56,113 nucleotides of DNA from Treponema sp. (GTDB lineage: Bacteria; Spirochaetota; Spirochaetia; Treponematales; Treponemataceae): assembly GCA_016288205.1 (NCBI GenBank), contig JAEEYO010000053.1, positions 1 through 56,113 on the forward strand. Direction: 5' to 3'. A model generated the notes under the pieces. It was given only the letters and a program-made list of their open reading frames with translations, was not told the origin of the DNA and did not search any database. Below, piece after piece: positions 17,445 through 25,342 of this stretch (position 1 is its first letter; every line of letters starts with the position of its first letter). The translations under genes were made by a program, and so were the position numbers.

Positions 17445-17491
17445 CCCAACTTTCTCCACTAATTTACCACTTTTCTACCACTCTTTTCCAC
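17445..17491 (-). promoter_or_regulatory. Candidate MraZ operator: five GTGG/TGGG repeats
   Basis: Read on the minus strand, GTGG occurs at 17491-17488, 17481-17478, 17470-17467 and 17459-17456, and TGGG at 17448-17445. The steps are 10, 11, 11 and 11 bases, so all five lie on one face of the helix. Characterised MraZ boxes in other bacteria are short G-rich direct repeats (TGGGN in E. coli, AAAGTGG-type in mycoplasmas) with about one helical turn between them. The array ends at the mraZ start codon. No binding data; the inference rests on pattern and place. Confidence 0.65.
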
Positions 17492-17499
17492 TTGTCTAC

Positions 17500-17570
17500 A
17501 TTTTCTCCCTAAAAAAGGATTTAGTCAAGCAAAAGATTCGCCGATATATAATATTTTTTACCCTATACAA
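17500..17570 (-). promoter_or_regulatory. Candidate promoters of the mraZ division operon
   Basis: Two options are visible on the minus strand. TTGACT (17528-17523), 17 bases, GAAAAT (17505-17500) would start transcription near 17493, right at the edge of the GTGG array, which suits repression. TTGTAT (17570-17565), 16 bases, TATATC (17548-17543) lies farther upstream. The region is AT-rich and is shared with the divergent promoter at 17596. Confidence 0.45.
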
Positions 17571-17595
17571 GATTTTTTCCTCTAAAACTGTATAG

Positions 17596-17625
17596 TTTAC
17601 ATTATACGGTTAATTAAGGTAGAAT
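17596..17625 (+). promoter_or_regulatory. Leaderless-type promoter for the gene at 17632
   Basis: TTTACA (17596-17601), 18 bases, TAGAAT (17620-17625). Six bases separate the -10 from ATG 17632, so the start codon would be at or next to the first transcribed base. Confidence 0.6.
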
Positions 17626-17631
17626 TTGAGC

Positions 17632-18351
17632 ATGATAAACACCCTCAACGAAAGCCATCTGCATAAAACTCTCAAAAAAATTTACCGTCTCCAGAACGAG
17701 GGATGCGAGGAAGAATGCAAGGCGGGCCCCTACATTGTGGACTTGAGGACGAAAGAGGGAAACATAATTGAAATACAGACCGGAAGCCTAGGCCATCTGC
17801 TGCCGAAAATCCGATATTTTCTGGGTGAAAAGAAAAAAATTACGGTGGTTTACCCGCTTGCGGCCCAAAGATTAATCGAAAGCACGGACCCTGAGACCGG
17901 CGAGAAAAAAAGACGCAGGAGCCCCCTGCACAAAAGCATTTACGACATTTTCCGCGAGCTGACGGGCCTCCACGAAATCCTGCTGAAAACCGGATTCTGC
18001 CTTGAAGTCAACCTGATCAGCATGACTGAGGAAAGAAAAAAGACCGTGAACGCGGTGCAATCCACGAACGGACGCAGGAGAAGGCTGAAAAACTGGATAA
18101 AAACCGGAAAAAGACTTGATGAGATTCAGTCAACGCACATTTTCAAGCGGAAGTCCGACTATCTCAAGCTGATTCCAAAGACAGTACCCGAAAGATTCAC
18201 CCTGAGCGAGTTGAGGCAGGAGATTGAAAAACAAGGCACAAAAGTCAAAACCGAAAGTCTCCGCCTGATGGTCTGGCTGTACATAAAAATGGGACTCATG
18301 GAAAAAGCCGAAAAAAAAGGACGCAGCAATGTCTACGTCCTTATAAAATAA
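17632..18351 (+). CDS. Conserved protein of unknown function, nuclease-like N-terminal motif
   Basis: A 239-aa basic protein starting MINTLNESHLHKTLKKIY. I recognise the type (LNE-x-x-LH..IVDL..IEIQTG..K.. VVYPLAAQR) from other spirochaete genomes but know no function. The arrangement YIVDLRTKEGNIIEIQTGSL resembles the D...(D/E)-x-Q/K core of PD-(D/E)XK nucleases; this is my inference. The middle is basic (NGRRRRLKNWIKTGKRLDEI) and the C-terminal 70 residues look like a winged helix (FTLSELRQEIEKQG, then LRLMVWLYIKMGLMEKAEKKGRSNVYVL). DNA or RNA binding is plausible. It is divergent from mraZ and has a leaderless-type promoter. Confidence 0.7.
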   Translation: MINTLNESHLHKTLKKIYRLQNEGCEEECKAGPYIVDLRTKEGNIIEIQTGSLGHLLPKIRYFLGEKKKITVVYPLAAQRLIESTDPETGEKKRRRSPLHKSIYDIFRELTGLHEILLKTGFCLEVNLISMTEERKKTVNAVQSTNGRRRRLKNWIKTGKRLDEIQSTHIFKRKSDYLKLIPKTVPERFTLSELRQEIEKQGTKVKTESLRLMVWLYIKMGLMEKAEKKGRSNVYVLIK

Positions 18352-18376
18352 GCATTTACAAATTGACACAGATATG

Positions 18377-18646
18377 TCAGGATGCTTCCGACTGCAACTC
18401 GGCGGCCTCATTTTCCCTGTGATTCTTTATCCTCAACGTAAGCTCACGGTTCACAAGCTTGAACAAAAGGTCGTGCTCGCTCGGAGAGTGTTTTCCTTCG
18501 TAGCACATAGATTTAAGCAGGTCAAACTCCTCGTCGGAAAGTGGCTCCTGGTCCTCCCAGAAAATCTTCCAAGTCTCAGCGCTGTCCTTGGTCATGTTTG
18601 CGTCAATCACTTCATTCCATATTTCATAAGATTCGTTTCTGTCCAT
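18377..18646 (-). CDS. Small acidic protein of unknown function
   Basis: An 89-aa acidic, tryptophan-containing protein (MDRNESYEIWNEVIDANM..WKIFWEDQEPLSDEEFDLLKSMCYEGKHSPSEHDLLFKLVNRE). It is predicted to be helical and cytoplasmic; no domain recognised. The start is supported by AAAGGGG eight to ten bases before ATG 18646. It is convergent with the gene ending at 18351, 25 nt away. The upstream region carries a GAAATCTCTAAAA element shared with two other promoters in the window. Confidence 0.6.
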   Translation of the reverse strand: MDRNESYEIWNEVIDANMTKDSAETWKIFWEDQEPLSDEEFDLLKSMCYEGKHSPSEHDLLFKLVNRELTLRIKNHRENEAAELQSEAS

Positions 18647-18692
18647 TAATTTACCCCTTTCTCTTACAGAAATCGGAAATTCGGAGCTTTGA

Positions 18693-18705
18693 TTTTAGAG
18701 ATTTC
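18693..18705 (-). promoter_or_regulatory. GAAATCTCTAAAA element, copy 1
   Basis: The 13-base string TTTTAGAGATTTC (plus strand) also occurs at 38571-38583 and 47156-47168, each time upstream of a minus-strand gene. Here a second partial copy (TATAGAAATCT on the minus strand) precedes it by about 10 bases. It lies 47 nt upstream of ATG 18646. Confidence 0.4.
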
Positions 18706-18810
18706 GCCAGATTTCTATACAAAATTCGGGTACGAAGTTTCGGGCATTTTAAAACACAAATAGACCTTGTAAAATCTTGTTTTACAAAGCCAATTTGTGA
18801 GTCCTGATTG

Positions 18811-18838
18811 AAAATCTGGAAAAGCTTAAAACTCTTCC
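18811..18838 (-). terminator. Weak terminator after cheY
   Basis: On the minus strand GGAAGAG-tttaaag-CTTTTCC can form a 7-bp stem (one G-U) starting 14 nt after the cheY stop and followed by AGATTTTC. A further AT-rich dyad (TTGTAAAA-tcttg-TTTTACAA, 18767-18787) lies just beyond. Neither has a long T-run, so termination may be partial. Confidence 0.35.
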
Positions 18839-18852
18839 AAAAATCGCACGCT

Positions 18853-19287
18853 CTATTTCAAGGCTGAAGAAATGCGCTCAAGAACCTTCTTGCGGTCAAG
18901 TGGCTTAACGATGTAGTTCTTAGCACCTGCCATAAGAGATTTCTTGACAAGCTCTTCCTTTCCCAGAGCAGAGACCATTACGACCTTAGCATTCTTGTCA
19001 AACGCAACAATCTGCTCAAGGGCGGTAATTCCGTCCATGCGTGGCATAGTGATGTCCATAGTAACTATGTCAATATTTGGGCAAAGCTCCTTGTACTTAT
19101 CTACACCCTCTTTTCCATCCTGAGCTGTAGCAACAATTTCATAGCCCTCGCTGCTCAAAATCTGAGTAAGCTGCTTTGCGACAAACATTGAGTCATCAAC
19201 AACCAGTACGCGGAATTTTGAACCGTCATCTCTCTGCCCATCAGGCGTACGATTGTCTGTTGTTGCAAAATCCTGTTTAGTCTTCAT
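18853..19287 (-). CDS. cheY: Chemotaxis response regulator CheY
   Basis: Single-domain receiver that carries the phosphoryl signal from CheA to the flagellar switch. The 144-aa protein has an N-terminal extension of about 24 polar residues before the fold, then DD31-32, phospho-acceptor D78 (VTMDITMP), S106 at the usual T/S switch site and K128 (IVKPL). It is the last gene of cheA - cheW/R - cheX - cheY, 15 nt after cheX, with AAGGAG upstream of its ATG. The free N-terminal tail is longer than in most CheY proteins; its role is unknown. Confidence 0.93.
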   Translation of the reverse strand: MKTKQDFATTDNRTPDGQRDDGSKFRVLVVDDSMFVAKQLTQILSSEGYEIVATAQDGKEGVDKYKELCPNIDIVTMDITMPRMDGITALEQIVAFDKNAKVVMVSALGKEELVKKSLMAGAKNYIVKPLDRKKVLERISSALK

Positions 19288-19302
19288 AACCTTTTACTCC
19301 TT

Positions 19303-19785
19303 CTATTGACGTTCGCGGATTGCGACGTTAACTTCTATTTTTCCATATTCTGTTTCAAGCGGAACGATCAGAGCCTCAACACTCTCCTCTCCACCGCCTA
19401 ATGCAGCAATTTCCATGTTCTCTCCAGCGAAAAGTGCCGGAGGTGTCAGGTCGAATTTAAAACCAAGCTCGTGGAGTTTGGTAACAGCCTGAGCAGTAAT
19501 AAGATTTGCAAGCTCACTGATTGTGGCCTTTGCCAAATCATCAAATGAAGCAAGCCTTTCATCATTCATCTTCGAAGCAATGTTGACGGCAGTTTCATAA
19601 GTCATGTCAAAAAGAACACGTCCCTCAACATCTCCCGCAAGTCCAACAAGAGCAGCTACACCCATCACAGGCATTGCCGTAGACTTCAGATACAGATCAC
19701 CTCTCTTAACATCAGAACCACCAAGCACTTCTTTAAGAACCCTGTAGGAAGTTTCTACAAACGGGTTTATGTACTCTACTCTCAT
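19303..19785 (-). CDS. cheX: CheY-P phosphatase CheX
   Basis: CheX removes phosphate from CheY and is the standard signal-termination enzyme in spirochaetes. The 160-aa protein has the family signature E-x-x-N in ISELANLITAQA (about residues 97-108), on the long helix that inserts into the CheY active site, flanked by the beta-sheet segments GRVLFDM and EALIVPLET. Placement directly before cheY fits the role. ATG 19785 has AGGGGGA upstream. Spirochaete CheX is dimeric in studied cases. Confidence 0.92.
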   Translation of the reverse strand: MRVEYINPFVETSYRVLKEVLGGSDVKRGDLYLKSTAMPVMGVAALVGLAGDVEGRVLFDMTYETAVNIASKMNDERLASFDDLAKATISELANLITAQAVTKLHELGFKFDLTPPALFAGENMEIAALGGGEESVEALIVPLETEYGKIEVNVAIRERQ

Positions 19786-19824
19786 TTCTTTCCCCCTGTA
19801 TATGTGCTTACAAGTTTTTTTAAT

Positions 19825-21255
19825 TTATTTTGAATATACCCCTACGGAGCCGACGTTTTTCTTTGTCCAACCCGCCAAGGAAATATTTTCATTATCACCA
19901 ACGATTATTATACCGTTGCCCTTAATCTTTTCCTCGAAGTCCTCAATCATCGTTCTCTGAGACTGCTCCGGAAGGAATGCAAGGATGTCACGAGCAAAGA
20001 CAATGTCAATAGGAGGCAAGCTGTTGGTATGCACGCAATCGTGATACTCGAACATAATCATGTCCTTGATCTCCTTACTGAAAGCATAATCTCCGCTGAC
20101 GGTCCTTGTCAGATATGGCTGATACCAGTCCGTGCTTACCTTGTCGCTCACAACCAAAAGCGGTGCGTTGGACACACTCAGCAGGTCTATATCATGCGCG
20201 TAAATCCTGATTTTAGCACCCGGATACTTCTTTTTAAGCACACAGGCCAGAGAATAAGACTCCATACCCTTTCCGCAACCAGGGTTCCATACGACAATGT
20301 TCTTGGCATTGTTTTCTGGCAGGGCTTTGAGCACATCCTTTGCGTATGCCTCTGACCACCAGTTCTCATTGAACCTTGAGTAGAAGGGCTTAAGGAATGC
20401 AGCCGCGTCGTTGGCATCCTGAAGCTGAGTATTGTCGGCTCCACGCTCCTTTTTCCATTCAAGATAGCGTTTTCTTGCCCAATCCTCAGTTACGGGACTG
20501 ATTGTAAACTTCTTGAGGCTCTGGAGGGAGTCTGAGATGAAGTTCAAGTCCACAGTCTCCTGCAGCTTCTCTTCCTCAGCCGGTTTCACAGACTTTGCAG
20601 GCGCATTTCCAGCCTCTTCCTCCGCTCTCTTTGCGGCAAGTTCGGCAGCCTCAGCCTGTCTCTGCATCATCTGAGCCTTAGTGGTTTCCTCATACTGCTT
20701 TTCTTCCTCGGCAGTACGCACACCGAAAATCTTGTCTATGTCAAGCAGGATGTAAAGGCGTCTCTGAGCCTCCACAACACCTGAGATATACTTGATGTTA
20801 ATGTCTCCGAACAGAGGATGCGGCGGCTGAATGGTGCTCTTCTGGATTCCGACAACCTTGTCAATTCCGTCAACGACCACACCGAAAGTCTGCTCACCGA
20901 CGGTAACAATCAGCATATTCTCCAATGCATCGTCAGTGCGCTCTTCCACCTCAATGTTGAAGAACTTGCGCAGGTCAATAATCGAAATGATTTCACCACG
21001 CAGGTTGTACACACCCAAGACGAACGGAAGTGTATTCGGCACATAGGTAAAATGACCGGCCTTGGCAATTTCCTTGACCTTCATAATATCTATGGCATAG
21101 TCCTTGCCGGCAAGCGAGAACGTGACCATCTTGTAGTCAATAACGCTGGCCTTTCGCTTTTCCTCTTCAAGGAGCTCCTGTGTAAGAGAAGTTCCTTCCT
21201 CGGCTTCCTGAGTAGTACTTGCAAGTATGTTTAATCTTTCCTGAATTGTTGCCAT
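19825..21255 (-). CDS. CheW - CheR-like fusion chemotaxis coupling protein
   Basis: A 476-aa protein with two parts. Residues about 40-185 are a CheW domain (MVTFSLAGKDYAIDIMKVKEIAKAG, LPFVLGVYNLRGEIISIIDLRKFF) that couples receptors to CheA. After an alanine/glutamate-rich linker (about 190-235) residues 240-476 resemble the CheR methyltransferase: NIVVWNPGCGKGMESYSLA (SAM loop), IRIYAHDID, and DIVFARDILAFL in place of the usual D-x-x-x-CRN-x-L-x-Y-F. CheW-CheR-like fusions are known from Treponema denticola arrays. The altered motif leaves it open whether the domain still methylates receptors or is structural. It starts 10 nt after cheA, with AGGAG. Confidence 0.88.
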   Translation of the reverse strand: MATIQERLNILASTTQEAEEGTSLTQELLEEEKRKASVIDYKMVTFSLAGKDYAIDIMKVKEIAKAGHFTYVPNTLPFVLGVYNLRGEIISIIDLRKFFNIEVEERTDDALENMLIVTVGEQTFGVVVDGIDKVVGIQKSTIQPPHPLFGDINIKYISGVVEAQRRLYILLDIDKIFGVRTAEEEKQYEETTKAQMMQRQAEAAELAAKRAEEEAGNAPAKSVKPAEEEKLQETVDLNFISDSLQSLKKFTISPVTEDWARKRYLEWKKERGADNTQLQDANDAAAFLKPFYSRFNENWWSEAYAKDVLKALPENNAKNIVVWNPGCGKGMESYSLACVLKKKYPGAKIRIYAHDIDLLSVSNAPLLVVSDKVSTDWYQPYLTRTVSGDYAFSKEIKDMIMFEYHDCVHTNSLPPIDIVFARDILAFLPEQSQRTMIEDFEEKIKGNGIIIVGDNENISLAGWTKKNVGSVGVYSK

Positions 21256-21265
21256 CTATCTACTC

Positions 21266-23710
21266 CTACCCTCTGCTTGCATTTCTGATTGCCTCAGCCT
21301 CACGGGTCTGCTGAGCAGAAATTTCCTGCTTTACACCCAACTCAAGCAGCTGGCTGACGTCAATAATCAACGAAACGGAACCGTCTCCAAGTATGGAAGC
21401 TCCGGCTATTCCAGGTGATGTCGTGAACTGATCGCGCAAAGGCTTGATAACCACGTCTTCCTCACCGACCAACGCATCCACCATCACGCCGATCTTCTTT
21501 TCCTGAGAACCGACGATTACGATGAAGCAGTACTCATTCTGATCCGAGTTCTTGATGTTGAACAGGCGGCTCAGACGGAGGATTGAAATGACCTCGTTAC
21601 GGACATTCAGAACCTCGTAGTTGTCAATGGTGTTTATGCTGCTGCGCTTTACACGCTGGCTTTCAATAACATTCGCAATCGGGATGGAGTAAACTTCCTT
21701 TCCGACTCTGATAAGAAGACCCTGGATGATTGCAAGGGTAAGCGGAAGCCTGATGCTGAACTTGGAGCCCTTGTGTCTTTCGCTCGTAACGGAGATTGTA
21801 CCCTTGAGCTTTTCAACCATAGTCTTAACAACGTCAAGTCCTACACCGCGTCCAGAGACGTTGCTGATTTTGTCGCTCGTAGAGAATCCGGGCAAGAAGA
21901 TAAGGTTGTACGCTTCCTGATTTGAAAGCACCTTGTTCGGACTGATGAGTCCCTTCTTAACGGCCTTCTCGCGGACCTTCTCCACCTCAATTCCCTGACC
22001 GTCATCAATAACGTCAATGACAATCATGTTTCCTTCGTTTGAAGCCTTGAGAATAAGAGTACCGGTCTCGTCCTTTCCGTCAGCCTTACGCTCAGCAGGA
22101 GTCTCAATTCCGTGGTCAACCGAGTTGCGTACACAGTGCATGATTGGATCCAAAAGATCATCAACCACTGTCTTGTCAAGCTCAGTCTCTTCTCCTTCTA
22201 TTACAAGGTCAACCTTGCGTCCAAGATCACGGCTCAAATCGCGGACAACACGCGGGAATCTGTTGAAGATTGTACCGATCGGAACCATGCGGATTTTCAT
22301 AACGCCTTCCTGAAGTTCCGATGCAATGCGTCCCAGGTTCTGAGTTGAAGAGCGGAATTTGCTTGCGGTTGACTTGAATTCATTCTCAAATCCGTCGAAC
22401 CAGCCGGACATGCCGGTAAATTCCTCATTCACTCTCTGGCGGATCTCTTTTGCGGATGCCCCTGCGCGAAGTTCTTCCATAATCTTCGGGACATTCTCCA
22501 AAAGGTGACGCTGGCGTTCTTTATATGAAGCATTCAGATTCTGGAGCTTGAGCTGCAAATCCGCAAGCTGGAGTCCAGTCTGATTGAACACTGCCTTGGT
22601 GATAACCGTCTCACTGACCAGGTTCATCAAATTGTCAACGCGCTTTGAGTCTACGCGGAGAATTGAGCCTGCTTGTGCCGCATGTGGCTGAGAGACTGAT
22701 TTTTTCGCCTGCTGTACAGATGCCGTAGTAGCTGGTACCGATGTTGATGTGTCGGCGGATGCCTCTTCCGTCTCTTTTTCCTCCACCTTTTCCTCAACAG
22801 GTGCTGGAGCCGGAGTCGGTTTCGGAGCAGGAGCCGCAGGTTCAGCCTTGGGAACCTCAGATACCGTAAGCCTGGAGTCTCCGTTTACACTTCCCTTCGT
22901 AAATGGCTGGGCATCAACGGCGATTGTAACGTCTGTAAGGAAAGAAGCGTCCTCAAGCTCGTCCTGACTTGCATTGGTTCCCACATAGTAAACGACCTGG
23001 GGATGGAACTCATCCTCATAAAGCGCCTCAAAATCCGGAACAGTCTTCAAAACCGTTCCATGATTCTTAAGCGATGCGAAAACCTGTATTCCACCCACGG
23101 AATTCATGGGGTTTGACTCGTCGAATGTTACGTTTATGACCCAGAGCTTCTGATCCTTAGGGCAGGCTTCCTTAATCTCCTCATAATCCTCCTCGGACAA
23201 GGATGGAACAGACGGCATGGATCCTGATGGAGCTGCGACTGCTGCCGGTGCCTTAACTGGAGCCGGTTTCGGTGCGGGAGCTGCGTGTGGTGCGGCTTTT
23301 TTCTTTCCTGCCTTTTCAGGGATGAAGCCCTTGATTTTCTGTACCAGCGGAGAAACATCCTCCTGATACACGGCTCCACCGCTACGGGTCTCCAACATGG
23401 CTTTGATTGTGTCTATGGCACAAAGAAGCGTGTCCACAATCGGCTCGGAAACTCCTACCTGCCCGCTACGCAATGCATCGAGCAAATCCTCCACGTCATG
23501 ACAAAATGCCGTCAGCTCGGTCATCTCTACAGTGGCAGAACCACCTTTGAGGGTATGGGCCGCACGGAAAATCTCGTCGATCGCGTCGTGGTTGGATGGA
23601 TCATTTTCAATAACAAGGATGTTACTCTCCAGATTCTCTACCTGCTGCTCTGCTTCGGCAAAAAAATCTTTGAGGAGTTCTTCATTGTTTGCGTCAAGGT
23701 AATCACTCAT
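21266..23710 (-). CDS. cheA: Chemotaxis histidine kinase CheA
   Basis: Histidine kinase that phosphorylates CheY (and CheB). The 814-aa protein has the P1 HPt domain with H52 (FRAAHTLKGGSAT), a long Pro/Ala/Glu-rich linker with a P2-like region, the P3 dimerisation helices, the P4 kinase core with N-box HCVRNSVDHGIETP, DDGQGIEVEKV, and GRGVGLDVVKTMVEKL, and the P5 CheW-like domain (ILRLSRLFNI). All catalytic motifs are intact. The promoter at 23718-23745 lies so close to ATG 23710 that the message should be leaderless. First gene of the chemotaxis operon. Confidence 0.96.
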   Translation of the reverse strand: MSDYLDANNEELLKDFFAEAEQQVENLESNILVIENDPSNHDAIDEIFRAAHTLKGGSATVEMTELTAFCHDVEDLLDALRSGQVGVSEPIVDTLLCAIDTIKAMLETRSGGAVYQEDVSPLVQKIKGFIPEKAGKKKAAPHAAPAPKPAPVKAPAAVAAPSGSMPSVPSLSEEDYEEIKEACPKDQKLWVINVTFDESNPMNSVGGIQVFASLKNHGTVLKTVPDFEALYEDEFHPQVVYYVGTNASQDELEDASFLTDVTIAVDAQPFTKGSVNGDSRLTVSEVPKAEPAAPAPKPTPAPAPVEEKVEEKETEEASADTSTSVPATTASVQQAKKSVSQPHAAQAGSILRVDSKRVDNLMNLVSETVITKAVFNQTGLQLADLQLKLQNLNASYKERQRHLLENVPKIMEELRAGASAKEIRQRVNEEFTGMSGWFDGFENEFKSTASKFRSSTQNLGRIASELQEGVMKIRMVPIGTIFNRFPRVVRDLSRDLGRKVDLVIEGEETELDKTVVDDLLDPIMHCVRNSVDHGIETPAERKADGKDETGTLILKASNEGNMIVIDVIDDGQGIEVEKVREKAVKKGLISPNKVLSNQEAYNLIFLPGFSTSDKISNVSGRGVGLDVVKTMVEKLKGTISVTSERHKGSKFSIRLPLTLAIIQGLLIRVGKEVYSIPIANVIESQRVKRSSINTIDNYEVLNVRNEVISILRLSRLFNIKNSDQNEYCFIVIVGSQEKKIGVMVDALVGEEDVVIKPLRDQFTTSPGIAGASILGDGSVSLIIDVSQLLELGVKQEISAQQTREAEAIRNASRG

Positions 23711-23717
23711 AGCCTAT

Positions 23718-23745
23718 ATTGTAACCTCTTCCACACAATAGTCAA
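23718..23745 (-). promoter_or_regulatory. Leaderless-type promoter of the chemotaxis operon
   Basis: On the minus strand TTGACT (23745-23740), 16 bases, TACAAT (23723-23718), then seven bases to ATG 23710. There is no room for a Shine-Dalgarno site within the transcript. Confidence 0.62.
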
Positions 23746-23764
23746 GTTAAAAGTTCATTTTAAC
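23746..23764. promoter_or_regulatory. Inverted repeat abutting the cheA -35
   Basis: GTTAAAA-GTTCA-TTTTAAC, 7-bp arms around 5 bases, begins at the base next to the -35 hexamer. This is a usual position for an activator site or for an AT-rich UP element. No regulator can be named. Confidence 0.4.
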
Positions 23765-23801
23765 ACAGAGTTTATAACGGCATTTTATTTTGCGAAACAT
23801 A

Positions 23802-23830
23802 TCGAAAAATCATCTTAAATGACTTTTCGA
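23802..23830. other. Long inverted repeat upstream of cheA
   Basis: TCGAAAAATCAT-cttaa-ATGACTTTTCGA pairs 11 of 12 bases around a 5-base centre. It has no T-run on either side, so it is more likely a protein site than a terminator. Confidence 0.4.
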
Positions 23831-24085
23831 GGTGCGCGTCTGCCTTTCTATCGTTTCAAGTATAACACAAAAAGTCAAAATAGAAAAGCAAAAAATATTA
23901 TTTTTTTTAAAATCTTTTACAAATTCACAATTTTTTAATTTAATCATTCTTCATTTATTGTGATTTTGGAGATTTTAGCGTTTTTTATGCCGTCCGTGAG
24001 TTTTGAGAACCCACATTTTAAGAAATCGACATTTTCTGCCGATACCTATAAAGGGTTAATGGAAAAAAAGCCCCGATTTTTTGAC

Positions 24086-24124
24086 TTGACCATTGCAAAT
24101 TACCCTACTATAATAAAGTGGAGA
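24086..24124 (+). promoter_or_regulatory. Strong promoter and RBS of the outer-membrane protein gene
   Basis: TTGACC (24086-24091), 17 bases, TATAAT (24109-24114), followed by GGAG (24120-24123) seven bases before ATG 24131. Near consensus, which suggests high expression. The first transcribed base (about 24121) would fall in or next to the GGAG, so even here the leader is very short. Confidence 0.6.
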
Positions 24125-24130
24125 CTTTTT

Positions 24131-25342
24131 ATGAAGAAGATATTGTGTTTTACAGCTTCAGCACTCTGCGCGGCAATTTCTGCGACTGCCCTGCAACTGC
24201 CCACTTTCAGCGGGAACCTGGGATTTCTTGGTGAAGTGACTCCGGAGCCAACCATCAATGCTCAGTCCTATTTTGCGGGACAGATTGATTTTTCAGGCCG
24301 CTTCCTTTTCAGAACCGAATTTTCCGTCGCAGCCGACAGTCTCCAGGACTCAATCAACGACGCTTCAAACGTGCAGTCCGCATTTAACATCCAGGAAATC
24401 TCCGGCACATTCAATTTTTCCACGGGACAGGTCACTCATTATGTAAGCGCGTTCCTTGGTGAGTTTGAACCGATCGGCTCGGACATCTTTTTGAAAAGAC
24501 AGTTCGGAGTTCAGTCAATAAGCTCCAATCTGATGGACAGCTGGCACAGTTACAACGGAGCTTCCGCCTATCCATTCTATGGACTCGGAGCGTCTTATGC
24601 GCTTCACATCGTAAAAAACTATGCCGCAGCCCTTTATGTGAGCCGCAACACAGATTCCGTCACCGGAGTCAACTCATTGGACACAAACCTGCGTTTTGCC
24701 ACGGTCTCCCACAGCATGATTCTTGATGTCGCCACGGGACTGAGCTTCGTCCTTGGTGAAAGCGGCGGCATTTTCTCGGTAGACACAATCACCCTGCACG
24801 GAGGACTTAACCTTCTTGCGGGAAACAGAAATTTCCTTTCATTTTTCCTGCAGGCCGGAGTCTCTGACTACACGATTGACGCACAATCAGGGCACAAATT
24901 CAACAACGACAGCATTTACGTCCTCTTTGAGCCGAGGCTTGTCCTGAACGGATTCCACATTGCCCCCTCCGCGTTCATCCTGCCCTTTGAAGCGCAGAAC
25001 AAAATGCTCTTCCTCCACTATCCAGAGGAAATGATCACTGATGACGACGCAAACAAATCTTCCGTGGGCGCGAACCTGAACATTTATAAGGAAGATCTTT
25101 ACGTGGGCATTACCGACATCACCGTGGGAGGCCACCTTACGCTCTCATTCCCCGGATCAAATGCCATGACCCTGATTCCAAACATCATGGCCGGAGACTC
25201 TCATCCCCAGCTCACAATCAGCCCGTACCTTGCGACGGACATTTTCGGCGGCTCACTGATGATTGCTTTTACGGTCGATCTTTTGCATCTGAAGGAAGCC
25301 GACTCCACAAAGATTTTCCTCGGAATCAGATCGGAACTTTAG
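24131..25342 (+). CDS. Predicted outer-membrane beta-barrel protein
   Basis: A 403-aa protein with a signal peptide (MKKILCFTASALCAAISATA, cleavage near residue 20). The mature part alternates short polar and hydrophobic segments with many aromatic residues and glycine turns, as in transmembrane beta-strands (for example GQIDFSGRFLFRTEFSVAA, YGLGASYALHIVKNYAAALYVS), and ends in a strand with LGIRSEL. I infer an outer-membrane or surface protein of a Treponema-specific family; I do not know a function. I start at ATG 24131 because the signal peptide, RBS and promoter all fit it; the frame is open upstream. The stop codon lies at the edge of a short repeat array. Confidence 0.75.
   Translation: MKKILCFTASALCAAISATALQLPTFSGNLGFLGEVTPEPTINAQSYFAGQIDFSGRFLFRTEFSVAADSLQDSINDASNVQSAFNIQEISGTFNFSTGQVTHYVSAFLGEFEPIGSDIFLKRQFGVQSISSNLMDSWHSYNGASAYPFYGLGASYALHIVKNYAAALYVSRNTDSVTGVNSLDTNLRFATVSHSMILDVATGLSFVLGESGGIFSVDTITLHGGLNLLAGNRNFLSFFLQAGVSDYTIDAQSGHKFNNDSIYVLFEPRLVLNGFHIAPSAFILPFEAQNKMLFLHYPEEMITDDDANKSSVGANLNIYKEDLYVGITDITVGGHLTLSFPGSNAMTLIPNIMAGDSHPQLTISPYLATDIFGGSLMIAFTVDLLHLKEADSTKIFLGIRSEL

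Larger units (their letters stand above)
23711..24130. other. Intergenic region between cheA and the outer-membrane protein gene
   Basis: A 420-nt divergent intergenic stretch. It holds the cheA promoter (23718-23745), an inverted repeat touching its -35 (23746-23764), a longer dyad at 23802-23830, a very AT-rich segment (about 23870-23965) and the strong promoter of the gene at 24131. I see no RNA gene or credible short gene in it. Confidence 0.6.

Noticed and set aside
17445..17491. Treating the repeats before mraZ as another copy of the GTGGAAA heptamer family
   Set aside because: The period is 10-11 bp rather than 7 and the bases between the GTGG words are not conserved, so the two signals are different.
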